A DNA stretch of 34,495 bases from Marinosulfonomonas sp. Its GTDB lineage: Bacteria > Pseudomonadota > Alphaproteobacteria > Rhodobacterales > Rhodobacteraceae. The position numbers were made by a program, and so were the translations under genes. Below are positions 1 through 8,775 of the stretch, piece by piece. Numbering within the stretch: the stretch's first letter is position 1; each line of letters opens with the position of its first letter. The notes below the pieces were generated by a model that made no database searches, was not told where the DNA came from, and was given only the letters and a program-made list of their open reading frames with translations. The DNA is taken from NCBI GenBank assembly GCA_026984915.1, contig JALSRG010000078.1, forward strand, positions 1 through 34,495, in the 5' to 3' direction.

Positions 1-8
1 TGTTCCAC

Positions 9-27
9 AAATATCCCCGCCGGAGGC
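9..27 (-). terminator. GC-rich 3'-end element after the first demethylase gene
   Basis: Read on the minus strand, the 19 bases right after the stop codon of the demethylase gene are GCCTCCGGCGGGGATATTT. This is a short GC-rich palindrome followed by an AT tail. I recall very similar sequences directly behind stop codons in Rhodobacterales genomes, where they probably end transcription. The hairpin is short, so termination is an inference. Confidence 0.45.
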
Positions 28-28
28 A

Positions 29-2470
29 TCAAAGTTTTACCCGTTCCGATTTCGGATCATACATCGGGCGCAAAGACGCCTCGGCCTTCACCCGCACCCC
101 GGCAACGTCGATTTCATAGGACGACGCCAGAACATCAGCAGCACTTTCGCCTTTGCATGGCACATACCCCAATCCAATGGCCGAACCCAGTGTATGACCA
201 TAGGCCCCAGACGACAGATACCCGACAATCTCGCCATCCCGCAGCACCGGTTCATTGTGATAAAGCAACGGCTCGGGGTCCGCCAATCTGAATTGCAGCA
301 AACGGGCGTCCAGCCCGTTTTCCTTTTTCTGCAAAACCGCGTCGCGCCCGATAAACGCGGGCTTTTCAGTTTTCACAGCAAAGCCCAGACCCGCCTCAAG
401 CACATGATCCTCGCAAGTGATATCATGGCCAAAATGCCGAAACCCCTTTTCGATCCGGCAACTGTCCATCATATGCATTCCGCACAGCTTCAGCCCCATG
501 TCCTGACCGGCATCCTGCAATACCTCGAACACATGCGCGGCCATATCGGCGGAAACATAAATCTCCCAACCCAGCTCGCCAACATAAGACACCCGATGCG
601 CCCGCGCCAACCCCATACCGACCTCGATCTGCTGCATGGTGCCGAACGGATTGACCGCATTGGAGAAATCATTCGGGGAAACCTTTTGCATCAGCGCCCG
701 CGCATTCGGCCCCATCACCGCAAGCACGCCCTCGGCTGCCGTCACATCAGTGACCACCGCACTAAAATCCCCCAGATGCCGGCGCAGCCATGTCTGGTCA
801 GCCAACCGCGTCGCGGCAGGGGTGACCACCAGATAGGCGGTTTCCGACAGGCGCGTCACCGTCACATCCGCCTCGATCCCGCCACGGGTGTTCAGGAATT
901 GCGTATAGACGATCTTGCCCACCGGCACCGACATATCGTTACCGCAGACATGGTTCAAAAACGCCTCTGCATCACGTCCCTCGACCCTGATCTTGCCAAA
1001 GGACGACATGTCATACATGCCGACATTCTCGCGCACCGCGCGGTGTTCAGCGGCAGAGTTTTCAAACCAGTTCTGCCGCTTCCACGAATAGCGGTATTCG
1101 CGTTCCTGCCCTTCATTCGCGAACCAGTTGGCGCGCTCCCATCCGGCGGCCTCGCCCATCACAGCGCCCTGATCCAGCAAGTGTTGATGAAAAGGTGAAC
1201 GCCGCACACCCCGCGCGGTGGCCTTTTGCCGGTAAGGGAAATGATCGGCATAAAGCAAGCCCAAAGTTTCCTTGGATCGCTCAAACAGATACGTCTTGTT
1301 CCCCTGAAACACCTGCATCCGCGAAATATCGACATCACCCAGATCGAACGGCTTTTCGCCATCCTGCATCCATTGCGCCAGCGCCATGCCGGCCCCGCCG
1401 GCCGACTGGATACCGATCGAATTGAAACCGGCCGCCACCCAGTAATTCTCCAGTTCCGGCGCCAACCCCAGATGATAGGCATCATCCGGCGTGAAACTTT
1501 CCGGCCCGTTGAAAAACGTGTGAATCCCCGCCTCGGCCAGAATGGGCATCCGGTTGATCGCCTTCTCGAGGATCGGCTCGAAGTGGTCAAAATCCTCGGG
1601 CAGTTGGTCAAACTCGAAATCCGCGGGAATGCCGCCCATCCCCCAGGGCTTGGCATTCGGCTCGAACGCCCCCAACAGAAATTTGCCCGCATCCTCTTTG
1701 AAATAGGCGCATTCATCCGGCACCCGCAGCACCGGCAGTTGCGCCAGCCCCTTGATCGGCTCGGTCACAATATAGAAATGTTCGCACGCCTGCAGCGGCA
1801 CATTCACCCCCGCCATGCGGCCAACCTCATGCCCCCACATACCGGCGCAGTTCACCACATGGTCGGCGGCAATAAACCCCTGCCCCGCGTCGCTTTCCCA
1901 ATCAACACCGATTGCGCGCCCGCCCTCCGTGCGTATCCCCGCAACCCGCACCCGCTCCAGCACCTGCGCCCCGCGCATCCGCGCACCCTTGGCCAGTGCC
2001 AGTGCGATGTTGGCCGGATCACCCTGCCCGTCATCGCGGATGAACACCCCTGCCACCACGCCATCAATATTCAGATGCGGATAGCGTTCCTGCACCTCTT
2101 GCGCGGTGATTTCCTCGGCGGCAACGCCGAATGCCCGCGCCATGGCCGCGCCGCGAAACAGCTCCTCGCGCCGGTCCTCACTCAGCGCGACCGAGATTGA
2201 TCCGCAGGTGCGCAGCCCCGTTGCCACGCCGGTTTCATCCTCCAGTGCGGCATATAAATCGCGGCTGTATTTCGCCAGCTTGGTCATGTTGCTGGAGGAT
2301 CGCAACTGCCCGATCAACCCCGCCGCATGCCAGGTTGTGCCGCTGGTCAGGGCCTTGCGCTCCAGCAGAACCACATCCTGCCAACCCAGTTTCGCCAGAT
2401 GATAGGCAACCGAACAGCCGATGATCCCGCCGCCAATAATAACCACACGGGCCTTTTCTGGGATGTTCAT
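29..2470 (-). CDS. FAD-dependent demethylase, dimethylglycine/sarcosine dehydrogenase type (DAO + GcvT), copy 1
   Basis: This 813-residue protein has the layout of dimethylglycine and sarcosine dehydrogenases. An N-terminal FAD domain (about 8-365) begins with the dinucleotide motif GGGIIG. A short linker domain follows, then a GcvT-like folate-binding domain (about 430-690) and its C-terminal barrel (to about 800). TWHAAG at 46-51 places His48 where rat and human dimethylglycine dehydrogenase bind FAD covalently. The family oxidises an N-methyl group and passes the carbon to tetrahydrofolate as methylene-THF. The start overlaps the stop of the upstream paralogue by ATGA, with AAAGGA before it, so the pair is translationally coupled. 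It is the last gene of a five-gene operon. The exact substrate (dimethylglycine, sarcosine or another N-methyl amine) cannot be read from the sequence. Confidence 0.9.
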   Translation of the reverse strand: MNIPEKARVVIIGGGIIGCSVAYHLAKLGWQDVVLLERKALTSGTTWHAAGLIGQLRSSSNMTKLAKYSRDLYAALEDETGVATGLRTCGSISVALSEDRREELFRGAAMARAFGVAAEEITAQEVQERYPHLNIDGVVAGVFIRDDGQGDPANIALALAKGARMRGAQVLERVRVAGIRTEGGRAIGVDWESDAGQGFIAADHVVNCAGMWGHEVGRMAGVNVPLQACEHFYIVTEPIKGLAQLPVLRVPDECAYFKEDAGKFLLGAFEPNAKPWGMGGIPADFEFDQLPEDFDHFEPILEKAINRMPILAEAGIHTFFNGPESFTPDDAYHLGLAPELENYWVAAGFNSIGIQSAGGAGMALAQWMQDGEKPFDLGDVDISRMQVFQGNKTYLFERSKETLGLLYADHFPYRQKATARGVRRSPFHQHLLDQGAVMGEAAGWERANWFANEGQEREYRYSWKRQNWFENSAAEHRAVRENVGMYDMSSFGKIRVEGRDAEAFLNHVCGNDMSVPVGKIVYTQFLNTRGGIEADVTVTRLSETAYLVVTPAATRLADQTWLRRHLGDFSAVVTDVTAAEGVLAVMGPNARALMQKVSPNDFSNAVNPFGTMQQIEVGMGLARAHRVSYVGELGWEIYVSADMAAHVFEVLQDAGQDMGLKLCGMHMMDSCRIEKGFRHFGHDITCEDHVLEAGLGFAVKTEKPAFIGRDAVLQKKENGLDARLLQFRLADPEPLLYHNEPVLRDGEIVGYLSSGAYGHTLGSAIGLGYVPCKGESAADVLASSYEIDVAGVRVKAEASLRPMYDPKSERVKL

Positions 2471-4911
2471 GCGCGTATCCTTTCATTTGCCGGATCCCAC
2501 AGCGGCTGATCCTCCTGCACCACTGCGGGCCACCGCTCGCCATAAATTTCAACTTCGATCTTTTTGCCCGGCACCGCCAGATCGGCCCGCAACATGCCCA
2601 GCGCGATGCTGGCATTCACGCGGTATCCCCAGCCGCCGGATGTGGTTTCCCCCACCACCTGCCCGTTATGCCAAAGGGTCGACATATAGGGCGCGTCCGC
2701 ATCGCCCGCATCCACAATCAAGGTGACAAAGCGTTTGGCAGCACCTGCCTGTTTTTCCGCCAGCAATGCCGCCTTGCCGGGAAAATCCTGCGGTTTGTCC
2801 AGCTTCACAAACCGATCCAGGCCACCTTCCAGCAAGGAATAATCGGTGGACAAATCCCCCTTCCACGCGCGGTATCCCTTCTCCAGCCGCAGCCGGTCCA
2901 GCGCATACATGCCAAAGGGGCGCGCCCCCGCCGTTGTCACCGCATCCCAGATCGCGGGCGCGTCCTGCATGGCGCAATGCACCTCCCAGCCCAACTCGCC
3001 GGCAAAGGACACCCGCAGCAGGTCACAAGCCCTGCCCACCACCACGGCCTCCTGACGGGTCAGCCAGCCTAATGTCAGGTCCGCATCCGTCAACCCCGCC
3101 AGCACATCACGCGCCTTTGGTCCGGTGACCAGCAGACATTCCCTTTCCTCGGAATGATCCGTGACCGTAATGCCATCCGGCGCCTGTCGCGACAGCAACT
3201 CCCTGTCATGCCACTGTGCCGTGGCGGCGGTGATCAGGTCGATTTCATCCTGCGAATGCGGGATCACCGACATTTCCGTGACGATCCGCCCGCGACTGTC
3301 AGCAAAATAGGCCAGCCCCACACGCCCGACAGACGGCAGGCGCGAGGCCGTCAGCCCGTCCAGCCAGTCACACGCGCCCACACCCTGCACCTTCAGCCGT
3401 GTAAAGCCCGAGATCGCCAGCACCCCGCAGCCATCCCGCACAACTTCGCATTCTTCGCAAATACGCAGCTCCCAAGGCCCGTCACGCATCCAGGTTTGCG
3501 TTGCTTCCTCGCTCAGATCATCGCCCGCTTTGGCAAACCAGTTCGCCCGCTCCCAACCATTATATGGCCCCATCACCGCACCGGCATCGCGCAGGCGGCT
3601 ATCCAGCGACGACAGCCGCCTGTCGCGCCCCGCCGGCCATTCATGATGCGGGAAATGCATGGCGTATTCGTGGCCGTAAACCTCCTTCCCCTTGGCGACG
3701 CAGTAATCATCATCCACAAATCCGGTGAACCGGCGCGGATCACACGACCACATATCCCATTCGGTCTCCCCTTGGGTGATCCATTCGGCCAGCACCTTGC
3801 CCGCGCCGCCCGCCTGCGCGATGCCAAAGGTAAATACGCAAGCCTCGAACGCATTTCTCACCCCCGGCATCGGCCCGATCAGCGGGTTGCCATCCGGTGT
3901 ATAGGGGATTGGCCCGTTGATCACCTTGCTGATCCCTGCGGTGCCCAGGATCGGCACCCGCGCCATTGCATCCTCGATATACCACTCCAGCCGCTCCAGA
4001 TCGTCGGGGTATAGCTGAAAGGAAAAATCGTCAGGCATCGGGTCATCCGGCGTGACCCAATGCGCCTTGCAGCCCTTTTCATAGGGGCCAAGGTTCAGCC
4101 CGTATTTTTCCTGCCGCAGGTAATAGGACGTATCCACATCGCGCAGCAGAGGCAGCTTTTTCCCGCCCGCGCGGCTCCAGGCCTCCAGCTCGGGGATTTC
4201 ATCGGTCAGCATATACTGGTGGCTCATCACCATCATCGGCACGCGGCGGCCGCCATAGGGGCGGAACCATTCACCGACCCGCTGGGCGTAATATCCGGCG
4301 GCATTGACCACGAATTCACAGCGGATTTCACCCTTTTCGGTCTCGACCACCCACTCGTCACCCTCGCGCCGCACACCTGTTGCCGGGGTAAACCGCAATA
4401 TCCGCGCGCCCATGTCCCGCGCGCCCTTGGCCAGCGCCTGTGTCATCTGCGCCGGATCAATATCGCCGTCATAAGGGTCATACAGCGCACCCTGCAGATC
4501 GTGTGTTTCAAGGAACGGGTAACGCGGCCTGATCTCGTCCACGCCCAGCATCTGGATATCCATCCCCTGATAGCGCCCCATGCCGCAGGCGCGGGCAAAT
4601 TCCTGCATCCGTTCCCTGCTGTGGGCCAGCCGGACCGAACCGGTGACATGATAATTCATCGGGTAATCAACCGCCTGCCCCAACCCGCGGTACAGTTCGG
4701 TCGAATAGCGCTGCATGTTCATCAGTGACCAGCTGGTGGAAAAGGTCGGAACATTACCCGCCGCATGCCATGTGCTGCCCGCCGTCAACTCGTTCTTTTC
4801 CAGCAGAACACAATCGCTCCAGCCCGCCTTGGCCAGATGATACAGGGACGAGGTGCCAACCGCCCCGCCGCCAATGATGACAACCCGTGCTGTTGTGGGA
4901 AAATCACTCAT
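2467..4911 (-). CDS. FAD-dependent demethylase, dimethylglycine/sarcosine dehydrogenase type (DAO + GcvT), copy 2
   Basis: This 814-residue protein is a diverged tandem paralogue of the downstream gene, with the same order of FAD domain, linker, GcvT domain and C-terminal barrel. The FAD motif is GGGAVG near residue 14. GSTWHAAG near 45-52 gives His49 as the probable covalent flavin site, and LTAGSTWHAAG closely matches true dimethylglycine dehydrogenases. It probably performs a related oxidative demethylation in the cytoplasm with transfer of the carbon to tetrahydrofolate. An AGAGGAG ribosome site precedes the ATG, and the GFA gene ends 12 bases upstream. Two full-length copies suggest consecutive demethylations (for example dimethylglycine then sarcosine) or two different substrates. 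Which copy does what is not decidable here. Confidence 0.9.
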   Translation of the reverse strand: MSDFPTTARVVIIGGGAVGTSSLYHLAKAGWSDCVLLEKNELTAGSTWHAAGNVPTFSTSWSLMNMQRYSTELYRGLGQAVDYPMNYHVTGSVRLAHSRERMQEFARACGMGRYQGMDIQMLGVDEIRPRYPFLETHDLQGALYDPYDGDIDPAQMTQALAKGARDMGARILRFTPATGVRREGDEWVVETEKGEIRCEFVVNAAGYYAQRVGEWFRPYGGRRVPMMVMSHQYMLTDEIPELEAWSRAGGKKLPLLRDVDTSYYLRQEKYGLNLGPYEKGCKAHWVTPDDPMPDDFSFQLYPDDLERLEWYIEDAMARVPILGTAGISKVINGPIPYTPDGNPLIGPMPGVRNAFEACVFTFGIAQAGGAGKVLAEWITQGETEWDMWSCDPRRFTGFVDDDYCVAKGKEVYGHEYAMHFPHHEWPAGRDRRLSSLDSRLRDAGAVMGPYNGWERANWFAKAGDDLSEEATQTWMRDGPWELRICEECEVVRDGCGVLAISGFTRLKVQGVGACDWLDGLTASRLPSVGRVGLAYFADSRGRIVTEMSVIPHSQDEIDLITAATAQWHDRELLSRQAPDGITVTDHSEERECLLVTGPKARDVLAGLTDADLTLGWLTRQEAVVVGRACDLLRVSFAGELGWEVHCAMQDAPAIWDAVTTAGARPFGMYALDRLRLEKGYRAWKGDLSTDYSLLEGGLDRFVKLDKPQDFPGKAALLAEKQAGAAKRFVTLIVDAGDADAPYMSTLWHNGQVVGETTSGGWGYRVNASIALGMLRADLAVPGKKIEVEIYGERWPAVVQEDQPLWDPANERIRA

Positions 4912-4923
4912 GACCCGCTCCTC

Positions 4924-5301
4924 TTACTGGTGCTGTGGCAGATCATCCGGAATCTCGTAATAATCCCCCTTGTCCGCCACAAAGATATGTCTTTCCAAGG
5001 AGATACCTGTCGGCCCGTCCAGCGATCCAAGGCTGAACTCGATCGTGTCCTCATCGTTCTTTTTCCAGAAGAGGAATGCACCGCATGTGCCGCAAAAACC
5101 GCGCTTGGCCACATCCGAGGACGCATACCATTTCAGCCCTTCATCCTGCGTGATTTTCAGCGCCTCGTCCGGCACATAGGCCGAGGCCCAGACATGGCCC
5201 GATTGCTTGCGACACTGGCTGCAATGGCACACCGAGGGGTCTTGCGGCTCGCCGGTCACCTCATACTGGACAGCGCCGCACAGGCATGATCCTTTCCGCA
5301 T
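4924..5301 (-). CDS. GFA-family (glutathione-dependent formaldehyde-activating enzyme-like) zinc protein
   Basis: The 125-residue product has the cysteine pattern of the GFA/CENP-V fold: CLCG at 6-9, CHCSQC at 25-30 and CGTCG at 70-74, which bind two zinc ions. Classical Gfa was described as helping formaldehyde react with glutathione, but most family members have no proven activity. Its place between a transporter and two demethylases that can release formaldehyde makes a formaldehyde-related role plausible, though this is inference. The ATG at 5301 is chosen because it follows the LysE stop in a TAATG junction and begins with the typical MRKGSCLCG. A longer in-frame reading to 5808 lies inside the transporter gene and is not used. 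Confidence 0.85.
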   Translation of the reverse strand: MRKGSCLCGAVQYEVTGEPQDPSVCHCSQCRKQSGHVWASAYVPDEALKITQDEGLKWYASSDVAKRGFCGTCGAFLFWKKNDEDTIEFSLGSLDGPTGISLERHIFVADKGDYYEIPDDLPQHQ

Positions 5302-5927
5302 TATCCTCTCCCGATTTGTGGGGCGCTGGCGCTTCCCAGAACCACCCCGTAGATGATAAATGCCAACCCCATGAGGCGGCGAAACCAGCGATTGAAAACA
5401 GCCCCGATGGCCACCCGGCCAAGCGAAGCCCCCAAAGCGCAATAGCCTGTGTAACTGATGGTGGTGATGGTCAGTGCCGTGGGCATGATCACCTGCATCT
5501 GCTGCCAGATCGGCACATCCGGCTGCACGAACTGGCTGAAGGCTGCCAGATACCCGGCCACGCTCTTGGCGTTGATCGTGGCAATGGCCAATGCTTTCGA
5601 ATAAACATGCCGACCAGAGACCGGAGCCGCAGCCACTGGCCGGCCCGCGTTGATCCAGCCCCGCAGCCCCAGAAAAACCAGGAAAGCCGCGCCCGCCAGC
5701 TTGACCCAGAAAAAGGCCACCGGTGAGGCAATGATCAGCGCTGTCACCCCCAATGCCGACAACACCAGAAACAGGGTTGCCTGTGTCAATATCCCCAACA
5801 CCCCCCACAAGGCCGACCGGAACCCCAGTGCCATGCCGTTACTGATGCAGTTCACGGCGTTCGGCCCCGGTGTCGTGACAAACACGACCCAGAATAGTGC
5901 AAAGACGCTCCATGCCTGAAATGACAT
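5301..5927 (-). CDS. LysE/RhtB-family amino-acid exporter
   Basis: The 208-residue hydrophobic protein has the LysE-family hallmark TPGPN at about 19-23, after a first membrane helix. Stretches such as VLGILTQATLFLVLSALGV and the C-terminal helices fit about six membrane segments, and the length is normal. Family members export amino acids or related small molecules across the inner membrane. The gene starts 9 bases after the XRE-cupin stop (TGAGGA lies in the gap) and shares one base with the next gene (TAATG). Placement beside N-methyl-amino-acid demethylases suggests export of an excess substrate or product such as glycine or a toxic analogue. That is inference; the family seldom shows specificity in sequence. 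Confidence 0.87.
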   Translation of the reverse strand: MSFQAWSVFALFWVVFVTTPGPNAVNCISNGMALGFRSALWGVLGILTQATLFLVLSALGVTALIIASPVAFFWVKLAGAAFLVFLGLRGWINAGRPVAAAPVSGRHVYSKALAIATINAKSVAGYLAAFSQFVQPDVPIWQQMQVIMPTALTITTISYTGYCALGASLGRVAIGAVFNRWFRRLMGLAFIIYGVVLGSASAPQIGRG

Positions 5928-5936
5928 TCCAGTTCC

Positions 5937-6509
5937 TCAGTAAACCGGCGGGGCGATCACCCAGATCGCCACCGCCGGGTTGTCATAGGGGTTGGCCCAG
6001 CGATGTTTCTCGCCACGGATGCGGAAACTGTCGCCGGGGTGAATGGTGAATTTGCGCCCTGCGATCCACAGGTCCAGTTTGCCCGAAATCAGATAGCCCA
6101 CTTCCTGGGTCGGGCGCATTACAAATTCGGCAATCTCGGAATGCGGCAGAAAGGTCGAATGCACCACCTCGAAATCATCGGTCAGATCGGGCGACAGCAG
6201 TTCCTCGACCAACCCGGCCTCGCGGCTGCCAATCGTGCGCCGCGCCCCTTTGCGCACCACATGGCCCTCTTCCTCGGCCGGGGCGGGCTTGCGGGCAAAC
6301 AGCATGGAGACCGGAACACCCAGAACATCCGCCAGTTGACGCAAGTCCGTGACCGACGGCACCGACAGATCGCGCTCGACCTGACTAAGCCAGCCGACCG
6401 AACAGGCCAGACGCGCCGCCACCTCCGCCAGTGTCAGGCCGCGCGCTTTCCGAATGGCCCGTATATCGGCCCCCAGGGTTTTGGATTGTGTCAGATCGGA
6501 TTGCTGCAT
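5937..6509 (-). CDS. XRE-family regulator with C-terminal cupin domain
   Basis: The 190-residue protein joins an N-terminal helix-turn-helix of the XRE/Cro type (about 12-68, including LTLAEVAARL and SVGWLSQVERD) to a C-terminal cupin barrel (about 115-185, with PTQEVGYLISGK, HPGDSFRIRGEKHRW). This is the PuuR-like layout, in which the cupin senses a small molecule and the HTH binds DNA. It is the first gene of the operon that continues with the LysE exporter, GFA protein and both demethylases, so it most likely controls its own operon in response to an amine or amino acid. The region just upstream carries repeated TTTC-TGAAA palindromes. No strong ribosome site precedes the ATG. Confidence 0.88.
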   Translation of the reverse strand: MQQSDLTQSKTLGADIRAIRKARGLTLAEVAARLACSVGWLSQVERDLSVPSVTDLRQLADVLGVPVSMLFARKPAPAEEEGHVVRKGARRTIGSREAGLVEELLSPDLTDDFEVVHSTFLPHSEIAEFVMRPTQEVGYLISGKLDLWIAGRKFTIHPGDSFRIRGEKHRWANPYDNPAVAIWVIAPPVY

Positions 6510-6523
6510 AGCGCACGGTTGCC

Positions 6524-6592
6524 TTTCGTGAAAAATTTCATCGTTTTTTCATGCTGCCCGGGTTTCATGAAAATTCCAAGCGATTTTTCACG
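6524..6592. promoter_or_regulatory. Palindrome cluster upstream of the XRE-cupin operon (candidate operator)
   Basis: Two near-identical palindromes, TTTCGTGAAA (6524-6533) and TTTCATGAAA (6563-6572), lie 39 bp apart. Further copies of the half-motif occur: GAAAAATTTC at 6530-6539, TTTTTTCATG at 6544-6553 and ATTTTTCACG at 6583-6592. CGTGAAAAAT (6527-6536) is the exact reverse complement of the last one. On the minus strand TTGGAA (6574-6579) and CAGCAT (6551-6556), 17 bp apart, could be weak -35 and -10 boxes with a palindrome in the spacer. The layout fits autoregulation by the XRE-cupin protein. It could also affect the divergent gene at 6665. Confidence 0.5.
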
Positions 6593-6664
6593 CCGAGGCG
6601 TAATCCTGTGGCTTGACCCGTTTCGCAACCCCGTCATTGTGACAGAGACGAAAGGGGCGACTGC

Positions 6665-7834
6665 ATGCCGGAACACAAGATCGAAATTCATGTCCGTTCG
6701 GCGCTGGCACAAATTCGGCCCCGCGATTGGGATCTCTGCGCCTGCCCCGAGACATCAGACGGCGGCCGGCCGCTTGATCCGTTCACCACCCACCGTTTTC
6801 TGAATGCTCTGGAAGAGAGCGGCTCGGTCGGCACCGGCACCGGCTGGCACCCCTATCACCTGCAGGCCATGCAGGGCGCAACAACCCTCGCGGTGGCACC
6901 GATGTATGCCAAGGACCATTCTCAGGGCGAATATATCTTTGACCACCACTGGGCCGAGGCCTATGCCCGCGCCGGCGGCACCTATTACCCGAAACTGCAA
7001 ATCGCCGTACCCTTTACCCCGGCCACCGGGCGGCGGTTTCTGGTTCACCCGGACCACATGAAAACCGGTCAGGCGGCACTTGTGCAAGGCGCCGTGCAAC
7101 TGGCCGCAGAAAATGATCTTTCCTCGCTGCATATCACCTTTTGCACCAACGACGAGGCCGAGGCCGGGCGGCAAATGGGGCTGTTGCACCGCACCAGCCA
7201 GCAATTTCACTGGCACAACGCAGATTACGCCGATTTTGACGCCTTCCTTGCCACGCTGTCCTCGCGCAAGCGCAAGGCCATCCGCAAAGAGCGGCGCGTG
7301 GCGCAGGCCTTTGGCGGCACGATCCACATGCTGACCGGAGAGATGATCGAGCCGGCGCATTGGGCCGCCTTCTGGCGTTTTTATCAGGACACCGGCGCGC
7401 GCAAATGGGGCCGGCCCTATCTGACGCGCGCTTTCTTTGACATCCTGCAACGCGACATGCGCGATGACATCCTGCTGGTCATGGCGCAGAGAGACGGGCG
7501 TTGGGTGGCGGGGGCGCTGAACTTCATCGGTCGTGAAACGCTTTATGGCCGGTACTGGGGGGCCATTGAAACCCATCCGCATTTGCACTTTGAGCTGTGT
7601 TACTACCGCGCCCTGGATTACGCCATCGAACAGGGCCTTGCGACGGTTGAGGCCGGCGCGCAGGGTGAACACAAGCTGTCGCGCGGCTACCTGCCCGTCA
7701 CGACCCATTCCCTGCACTGGATTGCCGATCCGCAGTTTCGCAATGCCATTGCGCAGTATCTGGAGGCCGAACGCGAAGCCGTGAACGAGGAAGTCGAAAT
7801 TCTGACATCCTACGGCCCCTTCAAGCGCGGATAG
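6665..7834 (+). CDS. FemAB-like / GNAT-family protein (PF04339, formerly DUF482)
   Basis: The 389-residue protein matches the conserved family annotated as peptidoglycan biosynthesis or GNAT-family N-acetyltransferase. Hallmarks are the early HWAEAYARAGGTYYPKLQ block with the following VPFTPATGRR, the basic SSRKRKAIRKERR in the middle, YGRYWG, and near the C-terminus EAGAQGEHKLSRGYLP. These occur in the usual order and the length is typical. The fold resembles the FemAB aminoacyl transferases, but substrate and reaction are unknown for this branch. It stands alone on the plus strand, 155 bp from the divergent XRE operon, and meets the alpha/beta hydrolase gene end to end with a 12-bp gap. Confidence 0.85.
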   Translation: MPEHKIEIHVRSALAQIRPRDWDLCACPETSDGGRPLDPFTTHRFLNALEESGSVGTGTGWHPYHLQAMQGATTLAVAPMYAKDHSQGEYIFDHHWAEAYARAGGTYYPKLQIAVPFTPATGRRFLVHPDHMKTGQAALVQGAVQLAAENDLSSLHITFCTNDEAEAGRQMGLLHRTSQQFHWHNADYADFDAFLATLSSRKRKAIRKERRVAQAFGGTIHMLTGEMIEPAHWAAFWRFYQDTGARKWGRPYLTRAFFDILQRDMRDDILLVMAQRDGRWVAGALNFIGRETLYGRYWGAIETHPHLHFELCYYRALDYAIEQGLATVEAGAQGEHKLSRGYLPVTTHSLHWIADPQFRNAIAQYLEAEREAVNEEVEILTSYGPFKRG

Positions 7835-7847
7835 TGCCGGCCGCACT
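7833..7847. terminator. Short palindrome at the convergent junction (possible bidirectional terminator)
   Basis: AGTGC-cggcc-GCACT overlaps the ends of the two convergent genes, forming a 5-bp stem with a 5-base loop on either strand. There is no T-run, so it may be only a weak terminator or chance. Confidence 0.25.
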
Positions 7848-8770
7848 CATACTTCGCGCAGAAATTCCTGCATCGCCTTTATGACGGCCTTGGGGTGCGT
7901 ATAGGCCATGGAATGCGGGGCATTTGCTATCTCGGACTGGCGGGCTTTGCGGTTCAGTTCCGCCAGCCGCCCCATACCGTCCAGCCCGATCACGTTGTCA
8001 TCCTCACCCCATATCGCCAGCACCGGAATATCCGTTTTGGCAATTTTTCTGTGCTGATCGGCCGTATCGGTTCTCAGGATGTTGCGCATGCTCGACAGAA
8101 CCGCCGGCAAAAACCCCCGATAGCGGGTTTCTTTTGCCTGCTTCTTGTAAATATCAAGAACCTCGGAGGGCGTCTCGGATTCAGCCACAATACCTTTGCG
8201 GATCAGCCAGCCGCCCATGACACGCGCCAGCCAGCCGCCCAAAACCGGCACTTTGCGCATGAATTCGGCCACGCGGCTGGGGCGATAGGATAACCCGGTC
8301 GGGGCCAACAGGACCAGACGGTCCAGCATATCCGGGTGCTGTGCCGCATAGCAGGTGGCAATGGTGCCGCCCATGGAATAGCCCAGCAGTATGATGCCGC
8401 CATCGATTTCCTGATCATGCAGCAAATCCTCAAGCTGCATCAGAAAAAACAGGCAATCCTGCCGGCCTGCCGGGCGGTCAGAATATCCGCGACCATACAG
8501 ATCATAGGTCAGCACCCGAAACCCCATCGTGGTAAAAGGCCGGATCAGCGCATCCCAGACATAACTGGGTGTTGTCAGACCATGCACGCAAACCATGACC
8601 GGGCCGTTTTTTGGCCCGTGCCACTGGTAATGTGTCTTTCCCTGCGTAAGCTGGGCAAACTTTCCCGGTGCCTCGCGACGCGCGGCGTCATTCATCGGCT
8701 TTCTGAGAAAATATAATACGAGCGGCAACCCCGCCAGAACCACGAGAACAGCAACAACACCCCAAATCAT
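7847..8770 (-). CDS. Membrane-anchored alpha/beta hydrolase
   Basis: The 307-residue protein starts with one membrane helix (about 3-22) and continues with an alpha/beta-hydrolase fold. The visible catalytic set is Ser132 in GYSMGG, Asp257 or Asp258 in WGEDD, and His286 in APHSMAY; HGLTTP at 63-68 forms the oxyanion region. The substrate is not apparent; ester or lactone hydrolysis at the membrane is the family expectation. ATG at 8770 is preferred over a longer in-frame start at 8803 because GGAGGG lies at the right distance and the dioxygenase gene ends only 5 bases upstream. It is the last gene of a seven-gene minus-strand run. Confidence 0.85.
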   Translation of the reverse strand: MIWGVVAVLVVLAGLPLVLYFLRKPMNDAARREAPGKFAQLTQGKTHYQWHGPKNGPVMVCVHGLTTPSYVWDALIRPFTTMGFRVLTYDLYGRGYSDRPAGRQDCLFFLMQLEDLLHDQEIDGGIILLGYSMGGTIATCYAAQHPDMLDRLVLLAPTGLSYRPSRVAEFMRKVPVLGGWLARVMGGWLIRKGIVAESETPSEVLDIYKKQAKETRYRGFLPAVLSSMRNILRTDTADQHRKIAKTDIPVLAIWGEDDNVIGLDGMGRLAELNRKARQSEIANAPHSMAYTHPKAVIKAMQEFLREV

Positions 8771-8775
8771 ACTCT

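Noticed and set aside
194-2200. Long plus-strand open frames (334 and 324 residues) opposite the first demethylase gene
   Set aside because: They mirror the real minus-strand gene, are rich in Arg, His and Pro as expected from antisense of GC-rich codons, and show no domain or ribosome site.
6755-7846. Minus-strand frame of 363 residues opposite the FemAB-like gene
   Set aside because: The plus-strand protein matches a known family along its full length; the opposite frame has no recognisable motif.
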